This document shows positions 36,426 through 44,415 of a DNA stretch of 64,000 bases, piece after piece. Positions within the stretch are counted from its first letter, which is position 1, and each line of letters opens with the position of its first letter. The notes under the pieces are model-generated. The model was given only the letters and a program-made list of their open reading frames with translations, was not told the origin of the DNA and ran no database searches. Source of the stretch: Lachnospiraceae bacterium AC2031 (GTDB lineage Bacteria; Bacillota; Clostridia; Lachnospirales; Lachnospiraceae); NCBI GenBank assembly GCA_000687975.1, contig JIAB01000001.1:1960001-2024000 (forward strand), in the 5' to 3' direction. Position numbers and translations under genes: made by a program.

Positions 36426-36465
36426 AATGAGTCAATTTGGCTTTGAGCACTTTTGACTCATTTTT
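36426..36465 (+). repeat. TGAGTCA/TGACTCA palindromic repeat (core A variant)
   Basis: Left half AATGAGTCAATTTGGCTTTG; the right half has GAGCACTTTTGACTCATT, so the inner GCC arm is altered while the outer arms are kept. A run of five T follows, so it might terminate transcription. Confidence 0.85.
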
Positions 36466-36473
36466 GAGTTATA

Positions 36474-36501
36474 TTGACATTGCTAAAATATAGTATATAC
36501 T
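36474..36501 (+). promoter_or_regulatory. Promoter of the RHH-AlbA_2 gene pair
   Basis: Perfect TTGACA and TATACT with a 16-bp spacer, 34 bp upstream of the ATG at 36535. Confidence 0.75.
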
Positions 36502-36534
36502 AGATTGCATAAAGTACTGGAAGGGAGATTGAAT

Positions 36535-36720
36535 ATGTCGACAAATGATGCGCAGAAAAGGGCTGTGTCCAAATATGATAATAAGAGAGGGGCAAAAGGC
36601 TTATATCTTAAACTATATGCGGATACTGATAATGATATCATTGACCGACTGGATTCTGTCGAGAGCAAACAAGCTTATATAAAAAGCTTGATTCGAAAAG
36701 ATATGGAGAAAAATCAATAG
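36535..36720 (+). CDS. Small ribbon-helix-helix-like protein
   Basis: 61 residues starting MSTNDAQKRAVSKYDNKRG. GLYLKLYADTDNDIIDRLDS and KQAYIKSLIRKDM resemble the beta strand and two helices of Arc/MetJ-type small regulators common in clostridial accessory regions. RBS AAGGGAG precedes ATG 36535. It is the first gene of a two-gene operon with the AlbA_2 protein 20 bp downstream, and may be its regulator or antitoxin; that relation is inferred from position. Confidence 0.7.
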   Translation: MSTNDAQKRAVSKYDNKRGAKGLYLKLYADTDNDIIDRLDSVESKQAYIKSLIRKDMEKNQ

Positions 36721-36740
36721 TGTAATAGGGAGGTAAGGGT

Positions 36741-38414
36741 TTGATATATACAGATTCAGAGCTAAAAAAGAAAATATATGAGATGCTAAAAGATTTCGAA
36801 ACTGAAGTTGTGGAATTTAAAGAGGCAAATAATGATTATTCGTTTAAGAAAATCGGCAAATATTTTTCTGCGTTAGGAAATGAAGCCAATATTCGTGGTA
36901 AATCAGAAGCATGGCTTATATTTGGAATAACAAACAATAAAGAATTTAAAGGAACTGATTATCGAAAAGACGGAAATCTTCAATCATTAAAAAAGGAAAT
37001 ATGTATTAGCACTAATGAGAGACTGACATTTATTGATATATATGAATTAACTATGGAAAACTGCAGGATAGTAGCATTCCAGATTCCGCCCGCAATACCT
37101 GGTATTCCTACTACATGGAATGGAGCAGCGTGGGCACGAGAAGATGAATCATTATCTCCGCTTCCGATGAATAAGGTTGATTTGATTCGCAGTCAAGTAG
37201 GTATGGATTGGTCAAAAGAAATAGTAGATGATGCATCAATAGATGATCTTGATCCAGAGGCTGTTGCTTATGCAAGAAGGATGTTCTCACAAAAGCAGTC
37301 GGATAGAAAGCAGGCTAAGGAGATTCTTTCGGATTTTTCTGATATAGAAGTACTGAACAAGGCTGGTATTTGTTTTCAAGGCAAAATAACAAGAACTGCG
37401 TTACTTCTTTTAGGAAAGAAAGAGTCATCATATTATTTTGATGGGTTTATTCCTCGTATAACTTGGACACTTTATAATGCTGATAACACAGTGAAAGCTT
37501 ACGAGCATTTTGATATGCCTCTTTTATTAGCTGTTGATAAGGTGTACGCAAAGATAAGAAATGAGAAGTATAGATATATAGCTGAACAACAATCGCTTTT
37601 TCCAGAGGAAGTCCAACAATACGATTCGGATCTCATAAAAGAGGTAATTAATAACTGTATAGCACACTCTGATTATAGACGACATGGAAAAATCAATATT
37701 GAAGAGTTTGAGGATCGTTTGGTTTTCATTAACGAGGGTGGCTTTATCCCGGAAACTATTGAGAAAGCATTAGAACCAGGTTATAAACCACCTTATTATA
37801 GGAATGCGTTTTTATGTAATGCCATGGTTAACATGTATATGATAGATACCAATTCTATGGGTATTCCTATGATTTATAATATTCAGAAGGAAAGATGTTT
37901 TCCTTTACCAACTTATGATTTTGATGAGATCAACCGTGTTAAGGTAACAATATTTGGTAGAGTTTTAGACAAAAACTATACTAAATTATTGCACACTAAA
38001 AAAGATTTAGATTTAAGAACTGTTTTTCTGCTTGATCAGATTCAAAAGAAAAGAACAATATCAAAAGAAGATTATAAACTATTGAAAAAGCGTGAATTGG
38101 TTGAGGGACGTTATCCAGCGCTATATGTATCATATATGATTGCAGAGGCTGTAGGAGATAAAGCGGGTTATGTAAGAAATAAGGGCTTGGATGACGCTAT
38201 TTGTAAGGAATTAATAATTTCAGCTCTACAAAATGGACCATTAAAAAAAGCTGATATATTTGATGCAGTAAAACACGCGTTTCCTGATGTTCTTGCAGAA
38301 GAAAAGAAATATAAGAAGTTATCTAATCTTCTACAAAAAATGAAGCATGAAGGTGTTATTGGGGTTTCAGGAAATGCGGTTCATGCAGAATGGTTTCTTA
38401 TTTCAGTGGGATAG
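36741..38414 (+). CDS. Schlafen/AlbA_2 and GHKL-type ATP-binding protein
   Basis: 557 residues. The N-terminal AlbA_2 (Schlafen) domain (about 10-140) has ETEVVEFKEANNDYSFKKI, FSALGNEAN, AWLIFGITNN and VVAFQIPPA-like IVAFQIPPAIPG. The middle ATP-binding part (about 300-360) has VINNCIAHSDYRRHGKI and LVFINEGGF, the N-box region of GHKL folds. The C-terminus ends in a winged helix (about 490-550). Family members are annotated as transcriptional regulators or RecG-like helicases, and some act in phage defence. TTG start with GGGAGG 7 bp upstream. It is AT-rich relative to the glycan locus. Confidence 0.82.
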   Translation: MIYTDSELKKKIYEMLKDFETEVVEFKEANNDYSFKKIGKYFSALGNEANIRGKSEAWLIFGITNNKEFKGTDYRKDGNLQSLKKEICISTNERLTFIDIYELTMENCRIVAFQIPPAIPGIPTTWNGAAWAREDESLSPLPMNKVDLIRSQVGMDWSKEIVDDASIDDLDPEAVAYARRMFSQKQSDRKQAKEILSDFSDIEVLNKAGICFQGKITRTALLLLGKKESSYYFDGFIPRITWTLYNADNTVKAYEHFDMPLLLAVDKVYAKIRNEKYRYIAEQQSLFPEEVQQYDSDLIKEVINNCIAHSDYRRHGKINIEEFEDRLVFINEGGFIPETIEKALEPGYKPPYYRNAFLCNAMVNMYMIDTNSMGIPMIYNIQKERCFPLPTYDFDEINRVKVTIFGRVLDKNYTKLLHTKKDLDLRTVFLLDQIQKKRTISKEDYKLLKKRELVEGRYPALYVSYMIAEAVGDKAGYVRNKGLDDAICKELIISALQNGPLKKADIFDAVKHAFPDVLAEEKKYKKLSNLLQKMKHEGVIGVSGNAVHAEWFLISVG

Positions 38415-38700
38415 GGTAACTATCTGAAATATAGTCAAGGTTTAGTTAAGGATTTAGCATAAATAGTTCATAGTAAAATGAGAATATATGTGAAATAGAG
38501 GGGAATCGTTGACTAAGATAAAAAATACTTTATCTGATTTAGTCAAGGAATTAGTCAAGGAAATCATATGATAAAATCCTTGAAAAATAAGGAAATATAG
38601 TTAAATGGGGATATTTTTGTTGACTAAGATAAAAAATACTTTATTTGATTTAGTCAAGGAATTAGTCAAGATATCATAAATGTTAGAGGATATTAATCGT
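38415..38700 (+). repeat. Two direct copies of a TTGACTAA/TTAGTCAA palindrome in a gene-free stretch
   Basis: The segment starting at 38509 recurs at 38620 with about 50 of 51 bases conserved. Each copy is itself palindromic: TTGACTAA with TTAGTCAA outside and GATAAA with TTTATC inside, and each is followed by a further TTAGTCAAG. A related, more degenerate half (TAGTCAAGG, then TTAGTTAAGG) lies at 38433. No protein frame is convincing here. Confidence 0.85.
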
Positions 38701-38749
38701 AAGGCGGGACAATAATAGCACAGGTGAGTAACATTAAACTGATAGTTTG

Positions 38750-38778
38750 TTGTTGCAGTTAAATTTGTATGGCATAAT
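38750..38778 (+). promoter_or_regulatory. Candidate promoter of the decayed AAA ATPase gene
   Basis: TTGTTG and CATAAT with a 17-bp spacer, 34 bp upstream of the broken gene's ATG. Confidence 0.35.
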
Positions 38779-38811
38779 AAAAAATGGAAAAGGTATAAAA
38801 AATGAGGTTCT

Positions 38812-39293
38812 ATGATGAAGGAAAATATAGTGGTAAATAAATGTGGCGGTTATATATCGGAACTCATACTAAATGCTGGGTCGAGTATAAATATTAATCA
38901 AAATGATATTGTAGTATTTGTTGGTCCTAACAATGTTGGTAAAAGTTAAACATTGAAAGATATATATGGGTTATGTCAAGATAAAGTTCCAACAACAATA
39001 GTTAAAGATGGAAAATTATAAAAGAAAATGGAATATCTGCATTACCAAGAGGAGATGCTAGAGTATCTTTTGACAAGATGAATAAGATTTTACAGAGTTC
39101 AGGGATATATATTGTTCCGGTTGGTGAATTAGAGGGCTTTGTTAAAGAAATTGGAAAACATGGGCCAGAATGGGTCAATACACTTTTGGAGAAATATCCG
39201 GATTTAGATGATGAGATTTATGATGATGTAAAAGCATTTATTTCAACTGTATGTAAGTATTTTGCTTGTAAAAATAATAGAACATCTACTTAA
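38812..39293 (+). pseudogene. Decayed AAA ATPase (OLD/AAA_21-like), stop codon at the P-loop
   Basis: From ATG 38812 the frame reads to VVFVGPNNVGKS, a perfect Walker A, followed directly by TAA at 38947. The frame continues as TLKDIYGL before a second stop and a shift. The tail (39078-39293) resumes with YIVPVGELEGFVKEIGKHGP and EWVNTLLEKYPDLDDE, typical of the C-terminus of OLD-like ATPases with a Toprim domain. The middle several hundred codons are missing. It is a dead gene from a family often involved in phage exclusion. Confidence 0.75.
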
Positions 39294-39297
39294 AAAG

Positions 39298-39423
39298 GCT
39301 GTTATTAATAACTTATCCTTTTCGCCTATCCAAAAGCAGCAAGTGATGGAAAGAATAGCTGAGCCCGCTAAACAGGCGGATGGGATTGTTAGCATACTAA
39401 GAAAAAGCGGTTACATTGTCTAA
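39298..39423 (+). other. Unidentified coding remnant
   Basis: An open stretch encodes NNLSFSPIQKQQVMERIAEP, then AKQADGIVSILRKSGYIV and a stop. It has protein-like composition but no start codon or RBS, and overlaps the end of the ATPase remnant in another frame. It is probably the C-terminus of another deleted gene. From 39424 to 39595 I see only AT-rich sequence, plus a short CTGTCCCTACTGGCGGGGG that resembles the centre of the inverted repeat at 42350. Confidence 0.35.
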
Positions 39424-39595
39424 AATGTACTTTGCTCTACATTAAACACCAAATGATAGCGACAAACAAAATTTGACATAAGAAAAGATTTTAATGTGTT
39501 GAGTAATCTAAAGAAATCTGTAGTGAGAACTGTCCCTACTGGCGGGGGATTGAAATATACTGTGGGTATTTGAAATTTAAAAATGAGGGGGTATT

Positions 39596-42301
39596 ATGTA
39601 TAATTTTACTATCAATAAGGTGAAAGTATTTATTAGTTCAAAGTGCGGGGGACGCTATTCTATAGTTAGGAAGGCTCTGGAAAAATTGTTTACGGAAACA
39701 GGGTTTTGTTTTGTGTATTGTTTTGAAGAAGATTGTGCGAGTTCTTTGGATGTAAAAAGTGCATATTTATCTGAATTGAGTCAATCAGATGTGGTTGTTT
39801 TTTTAATCGATAATAAAGATGGGGTAACTGATGCTGTTCAATCTGAAATAGATAAGGCCAGAGAAAGTAATATTAAATGTATATTTATTTTTTGCGATGA
39901 GAATCAGAAAGAAAAAACGCCATTACAAACTGATTTGCAAAACAGAAATCAAGAGAAATACTATGTTATTCATGAGTTTTCAGATTTTTCTAGTAAGGCA
40001 TATGAATCAGTATTAATTGATATTGTAAGGTTATATAGGAATATGCATTATTCTTATGATGATTTTGTTTGTATAACTAAAACGATAGATACCAATAGTG
40101 TTAATACTGCCGAAAAAGAAATAATTAACCTAAAGAAAAAAGAAATTAATCGATATAAATCACTATATAATATTTTGCCTAAGTTGGTTGGTGATTATTT
40201 TAGTAAAGAACAGGATGATGATCCTGTGTCCTATAATATGTCAAAGTTTTTCCGCTTTATAATTGGTGATGAATTATATCAAAACGTAGATTTAAAAGTT
40301 ATAAGCGAATACGTGTCTTCTTTGTATGATGAGTCATATAAGGAGATAGTTGATTTAAGGTTTGAGGCCTTACAATACATTTTGTGTGGAAATCTTAAAG
40401 ATGCTGAAAATGTTTTAAGTAAGACTATTAAGAAACTAGAGGGTATAAATAACTATCCAAGATGGCTAAAAAATGATATTGCTATCGATTTGAGAAATAT
40501 TAAAGGCGAACTAAACAGGACTGAAGGGGGAGATTGTTGTAATACGGAAGGACAAGATATTTTAAATGATGATGACAAATTTTTATTCAATCCTATTCTT
40601 GACAGATTCAACTATGATTTAGAAAAATCAATCGTTGAATACGAAAAAAAAGAACTGTTTGCTTCTCCATTTCTAATAGAATTTCAAGGTTATGATGGGG
40701 TGTTGATAAATGTAGCAAATGCATTTATAGCTGCAGTATACAGTGTTTCATATACTCATATAAAAAATATAAGAAGTAGATTATCTAGTTATTTGATACT
40801 GAAAAGCTGTAAGTACGCTAATTCTGAAACGCTATTACTAGTGACTAAGCTTTTTATATTAGATGGAGATTATAAAAGACTAGATGAATATATGAAAAAC
40901 TATGTTGGATCATTGAATAGCATAGATTCAGATTTTATTACGCAGATACAAAACGTTATTGACAATATTCAAAATGAACAAGAAAAGTTTATAGCACAAT
41001 CAATTTCGCTTGCTAAGTTTGGGTATTATTATCGCGATGATTTATATAAAAAGGTTTTGAAACAATATTTTATAGAATCAAAGAGATACGAAGATAATGA
41101 ATATTATGTGGGGTATATATTAGATGTTATAGTAAACACACAGCATAGAAATATAGATTCTATTGTGTCATCCGAGATTATATCATTATTGAGTAAATCT
41201 AATACAACATATCAGAATAAAATATATGATTTAGTATACAGATTAAATGTATTACAAGAGTTTAACGAAAAAGAGAGAGAACAATTAATTTCTCTAACAT
41301 TCAATAAATTAAAAAAGTTTAGGGATGATAAAAAGGAATATAGTTTATTGATGATGGCGCAGAATATTAGGCGTTCATATATGGATAAGGCAAAAAAACT
41401 GGATAAAATAATAGAAAGAAAAGCTCCAGAATATTATAAAAATACGTATGCAATAAATGTTTTTGGACAAAAAAAAGAAGAATGTTGGAAGTATATCAAT
41501 GATTTAGTGAACACTGTTCATAATCAAAACATGACACAGGGAAAAGATGGGGTGATTTATGGTTATGTGTTTGACTGTTACGAAAATATTGTTCTAAGTA
41601 TATTAATTAATGGCTATGAAGTAAAAGGAAAACATCTAAAAAAAGTATTAGGCGTAATTGAGGAAACATTATTAAGTAAGGGGCAGACCAGTAAATCCAA
41701 ATATCGTGCGATTAGTTTGTTGTTGGTGATGCAGATTATGCAACCTTCTAATCGACAGATTAAATCTTTGGTATCGAGAGTTATGTTTGATAAGATTATA
41801 ATATGTAGTGACGGAGTTTTTAGTTATCCCCAGTATAACGAATCATCTATTGGAATTCTCTGGAATGTTTTAGAATCGGTTGTTTTTGATGAAATAAAAG
41901 AAGATTTACTTTCGAATATTATTAATTCCAGCGTTGCAACGCAGATTCTTTTGTTAAGTACAGTTGATTATATGTTAATGGGAGTAAAAAAGTATAAAAA
42001 TGTAAATAATGTTGTAAAATTATTGTGGCCATCATTGACTATATTACAAAATAGTAAAGTATCTAATGTTAGATCTTTTGTGGCTCGTATATATTCAAGA
42101 TTATATGGCACATCAATGGAAAGATATGGGTTAGAAAAATTATCTGCCATGATTATCGATGAGAATGCTGTTGTTAAAGGTAGTGTAATTCAAATACTAA
42201 AGTCACAAAATGCATTAGGTGATCAAGTGGAGTATATTTATCAAAAGGGTAGATTGGACAATAATTATTTCGTAAGAAAAGTAGCTTCAATGAATATATG
42301 A
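39596..42301 (+). CDS. Large DUF4062 (TIR-like) protein with helical-repeat body
   Basis: 901 residues. The N-terminus (about 8-145) carries the DUF4062 motif VKVFISSKCGGRYSIVRKAL, FCFVYCFEEDCAS, DVVVFLIDNKDGVTDAV and IYIF-like KCIFIFCDEN. This Rossmann fold is related to TIR domains and found at the N-terminus of many putative defence proteins. The remaining about 750 residues are almost entirely helical, with TPR/HEAT-like character, and the last 150 look like HEAT repeats. No P-loop NTPase motif is visible, unlike STAND proteins. RBS GAGGGGG. Strongly AT-rich and alone in its transcript, next to other defence-type genes and remnants. A phage-sensing role is inference. Confidence 0.72.
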   Translation: MYNFTINKVKVFISSKCGGRYSIVRKALEKLFTETGFCFVYCFEEDCASSLDVKSAYLSELSQSDVVVFLIDNKDGVTDAVQSEIDKARESNIKCIFIFCDENQKEKTPLQTDLQNRNQEKYYVIHEFSDFSSKAYESVLIDIVRLYRNMHYSYDDFVCITKTIDTNSVNTAEKEIINLKKKEINRYKSLYNILPKLVGDYFSKEQDDDPVSYNMSKFFRFIIGDELYQNVDLKVISEYVSSLYDESYKEIVDLRFEALQYILCGNLKDAENVLSKTIKKLEGINNYPRWLKNDIAIDLRNIKGELNRTEGGDCCNTEGQDILNDDDKFLFNPILDRFNYDLEKSIVEYEKKELFASPFLIEFQGYDGVLINVANAFIAAVYSVSYTHIKNIRSRLSSYLILKSCKYANSETLLLVTKLFILDGDYKRLDEYMKNYVGSLNSIDSDFITQIQNVIDNIQNEQEKFIAQSISLAKFGYYYRDDLYKKVLKQYFIESKRYEDNEYYVGYILDVIVNTQHRNIDSIVSSEIISLLSKSNTTYQNKIYDLVYRLNVLQEFNEKEREQLISLTFNKLKKFRDDKKEYSLLMMAQNIRRSYMDKAKKLDKIIERKAPEYYKNTYAINVFGQKKEECWKYINDLVNTVHNQNMTQGKDGVIYGYVFDCYENIVLSILINGYEVKGKHLKKVLGVIEETLLSKGQTSKSKYRAISLLLVMQIMQPSNRQIKSLVSRVMFDKIIICSDGVFSYPQYNESSIGILWNVLESVVFDEIKEDLLSNIINSSVATQILLLSTVDYMLMGVKKYKNVNNVVKLLWPSLTILQNSKVSNVRSFVARIYSRLYGTSMERYGLEKLSAMIIDENAVVKGSVIQILKSQNALGDQVEYIYQKGRLDNNYFVRKVASMNI

Positions 42302-42349
42302 TAATCTTGATATGACGATTTTTTTGCTATGTATAGATTCATAAACGAC

Positions 42350-42423
42350 TTAAGCGCCTCATTCGTCAAATCGGTCAGGGGGAACCGTCCCCACTGGCAG
42401 ATTTGACGAATGGGGCGCTTTAA
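42350..42423 (+). repeat. Long imperfect inverted repeat (MITE- or REP-like)
   Basis: TTAAGCGCCTCATTCGTC extended by AAATC pairs with the right arm GATTTGACGAAT then GGGGCGCTTTAA, with about two mismatches over about 23 bp. The 27-nt centre contains GGGGGAACCGTCCCC, itself a small hairpin. It lies 48 bp after the DUF4062 gene. Confidence 0.85.
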
Positions 42424-42532
42424 AGTATAAGGTGGGAGAGTAGAGTGGTAATAGCATTTTGCAAGATGGATCTATCTTCTATTAGCTGATTAGATGGATG
42501 ATAGGGTGACGAAATGCTTAACACAGGACTAG

Positions 42533-42588
42533 TATAATATCGAGAAATTGTGGAATCATAACGACTATGTGGTTGTTATGATTTTTTT
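42533..42588 (+). terminator. Strong hairpin with T-run just after a TATAAT box
   Basis: AATCATAACGAC at 42554 pairs with GTTGTTATGATT at 42572, followed by TTTTT: a clear intrinsic terminator. A TATAAT at 42533 lies 20 bp upstream with no good -35. The interval might encode a very short RNA, or end readthrough from the DUF4062 gene. The rest of the gap 42302-42752 shows only the inverted repeat at 42350 and a small GTACG-ATAAC-CGTAC palindrome at 42681 near the esterase promoter region. Confidence 0.7.
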
Positions 42589-42752
42589 AATTTCTGCTTC
42601 AGCCCCAGCTCATATACTGTTCAGCACATTAACCAAACGTTTTTGGTAGTTCTGCTACATTCTTTAAATCCCCAAGTATGGTACGATAACCGTACGCATC
42701 ACATAATGTACGTTACACAAAGCACATAACACAATGCAAGGGGGATAAAAGT

Positions 42753-44297
42753 ATGAAAAAAATTCTATCAGTGGTCATGGCCATCATGATCGTAGTATCT
42801 ATATGCGCGACAAGCAGCATTCCAAAGGGCGTAAACGCAGCCTATTACAAAACTTTCACAACATTAGAAACCTACAACATTGGTGAAAAGAACCACGGCT
42901 ACTACCTAGTGCCAGATAAGCCTGGCAAGTATCCGGTTCTTTTTCTGTTCCACGGTGCGGGCCAGTACAAAGTCGACGCCGATGTATATAAGTACAATGC
43001 ACTAGACACTCTAAATAAATGGATTGCCCTGGGCTACATGGATCCGATGATTGTCATTATGCCTGAGGTCGAGATGGAGACGCCTGACGATTCTTGGGCG
43101 ATAACAGGCAATCAGTACTTTGTTTCCAAGGGCCGATTCGCAACTCTCATGGAAAAGGTAAGGAGCGGATATTTTACAGACAAGGTCGATGACACCAAGA
43201 AGTTCTCAGCAGGTGGATTCTCCATGGGTGGAGCTCTGTCTCTCTATATTGGAGCTACCTATCCTAACGACGTCATCAATATCGGCGCGGCCAGCCCTGC
43301 CTGGTGCTTGAATCGCAAGTCGGGCGACGCAGAATACGGCTGGATGAAGAAGAAGAATATCCATTTCCCTAGTGATGCGAACACACATCTTTTCATTGGA
43401 AATGGCGTCAAAGAGGAGGCGCAGTTCCACGAGAACGTGGCTAGATACTTGGAGATTCACGAGTACGGCCGTGGCAACAATCCGCACGACTTCGTTGTAT
43501 ATAACACCTATAACGATGATCACAACTGGAACACATTTAAAAGAGAGATATTTTACTTTCTTTACTACGTTAAGTTTGATAAGACTCCAACGGACGAGAT
43601 AATCGAAGAGGCATGTAAGAATACACAGCTTGATTATTCGGCGTACGATTCAAGTCAGGATGATGAGAACAATCAGCAGAACAATCAAGATAAAAATAAT
43701 CAAAACAAAGATACCCAAAACAAAGATAATAACCCGCAAGCTAGCAATAACAGTAGTGGTAATGGTAATAATAATGTAGATAGCAATACCGGAAATAATA
43801 ATAGTAATAATAATAACAGTAGCGATAATGGCAACAACACTGGCGCCACAGATTCATCTGCTACAACATACAAAAACGAGTGGATTAACGGTGTATGGTA
43901 TGACACGGATGGTGCTTCAACCTACTCAGGTATCGGTTCTTGGAAGACTAACGAAACCGGTTGGTGGTATGAAGACAGCCTTGGATGGTACCCGGTAGCA
44001 TGCTGGCAGAAAATTGACGGCGTGTGGTACTACTTTAACGCAGATGGATATGGTGCAGCAAACGAGTGGCGTGATGGCTATTGGCTCGGTTCAGACGGAG
44101 CATTAACCTACACAGAAACAGCCTCTTGGAAGCTCTATGGTTCTAGGTGGAGTTACATCGATACATCAGGCTGGTATCCAACAAGTCGATGGCAGAAGAT
44201 AGACAGTAACTGGTACTATTTTGATTCGGAAGGTTATATCGTAACAAATAAGATAATTGATGGCTACTATCTTGATGCTAACGGAGTATGCCAATAA
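42753..44297 (+). CDS. Secreted esterase-like hydrolase with cell-wall-binding repeats (paralogue 1)
   Basis: 514 residues. Signal peptide about 1-30. The alpha/beta-hydrolase domain (about 35-290) has the oxyanion segment VLFLFHGAG, nucleophile Ser157 in GGFSMGGALS, and a late His in DDHNWNTFKRE, a complete-looking catalytic set of the feruloyl/acetyl-esterase type. An Asn/Gln/Asp/Ser-rich linker (about 305-370) leads to choline-binding-type repeats (about 375-514, units like GWYPVACWQKIDGVWYYF). It probably acts on acylated plant or wall glycans while held at the surface. RBS AAGGGGG. Confidence 0.85.
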   Translation: MKKILSVVMAIMIVVSICATSSIPKGVNAAYYKTFTTLETYNIGEKNHGYYLVPDKPGKYPVLFLFHGAGQYKVDADVYKYNALDTLNKWIALGYMDPMIVIMPEVEMETPDDSWAITGNQYFVSKGRFATLMEKVRSGYFTDKVDDTKKFSAGGFSMGGALSLYIGATYPNDVINIGAASPAWCLNRKSGDAEYGWMKKKNIHFPSDANTHLFIGNGVKEEAQFHENVARYLEIHEYGRGNNPHDFVVYNTYNDDHNWNTFKREIFYFLYYVKFDKTPTDEIIEEACKNTQLDYSAYDSSQDDENNQQNNQDKNNQNKDTQNKDNNPQASNNSSGNGNNNVDSNTGNNNSNNNNSSDNGNNTGATDSSATTYKNEWINGVWYDTDGASTYSGIGSWKTNETGWWYEDSLGWYPVACWQKIDGVWYYFNADGYGAANEWRDGYWLGSDGALTYTETASWKLYGSRWSYIDTSGWYPTSRWQKIDSNWYYFDSEGYIVTNKIIDGYYLDANGVCQ

Positions 44298-44302
44298 TTC
44301 AA

Positions 44303-44339
44303 AATGAGTCAAAAGGGCTTTGAGCCTTTTTGACTCATT
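44303..44339 (+). repeat. TGAGTCA/TGACTCA palindromic repeat (core A)
   Basis: AATGAGTCAAAAGGGCTTTG, then AGCCTTTTTGACTCATT: the most perfect palindrome of the set. It lies 5 bp after the first esterase gene. Confidence 0.93.
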
Positions 44340-44415
44340 ATTGCAAATCCACACCAAAACCAATACAATAAAAACTATCAAGTTTATTAGTATCCAATAT
44401 GAAAGGAACTCTTAT

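Noticed and set aside
38509-38670. Two direct repeats considered as a minimal CRISPR
   Set aside because: Only two full copies with nested inverted repeats, and a 60-bp interval that is AT-rich leader-like sequence; no cas genes.
42681-42695. GTACG-ATAAC-CGTAC palindrome as an operator
   Set aside because: Only 5-bp arms and no second site or regulator nearby; too weak to list as a site.
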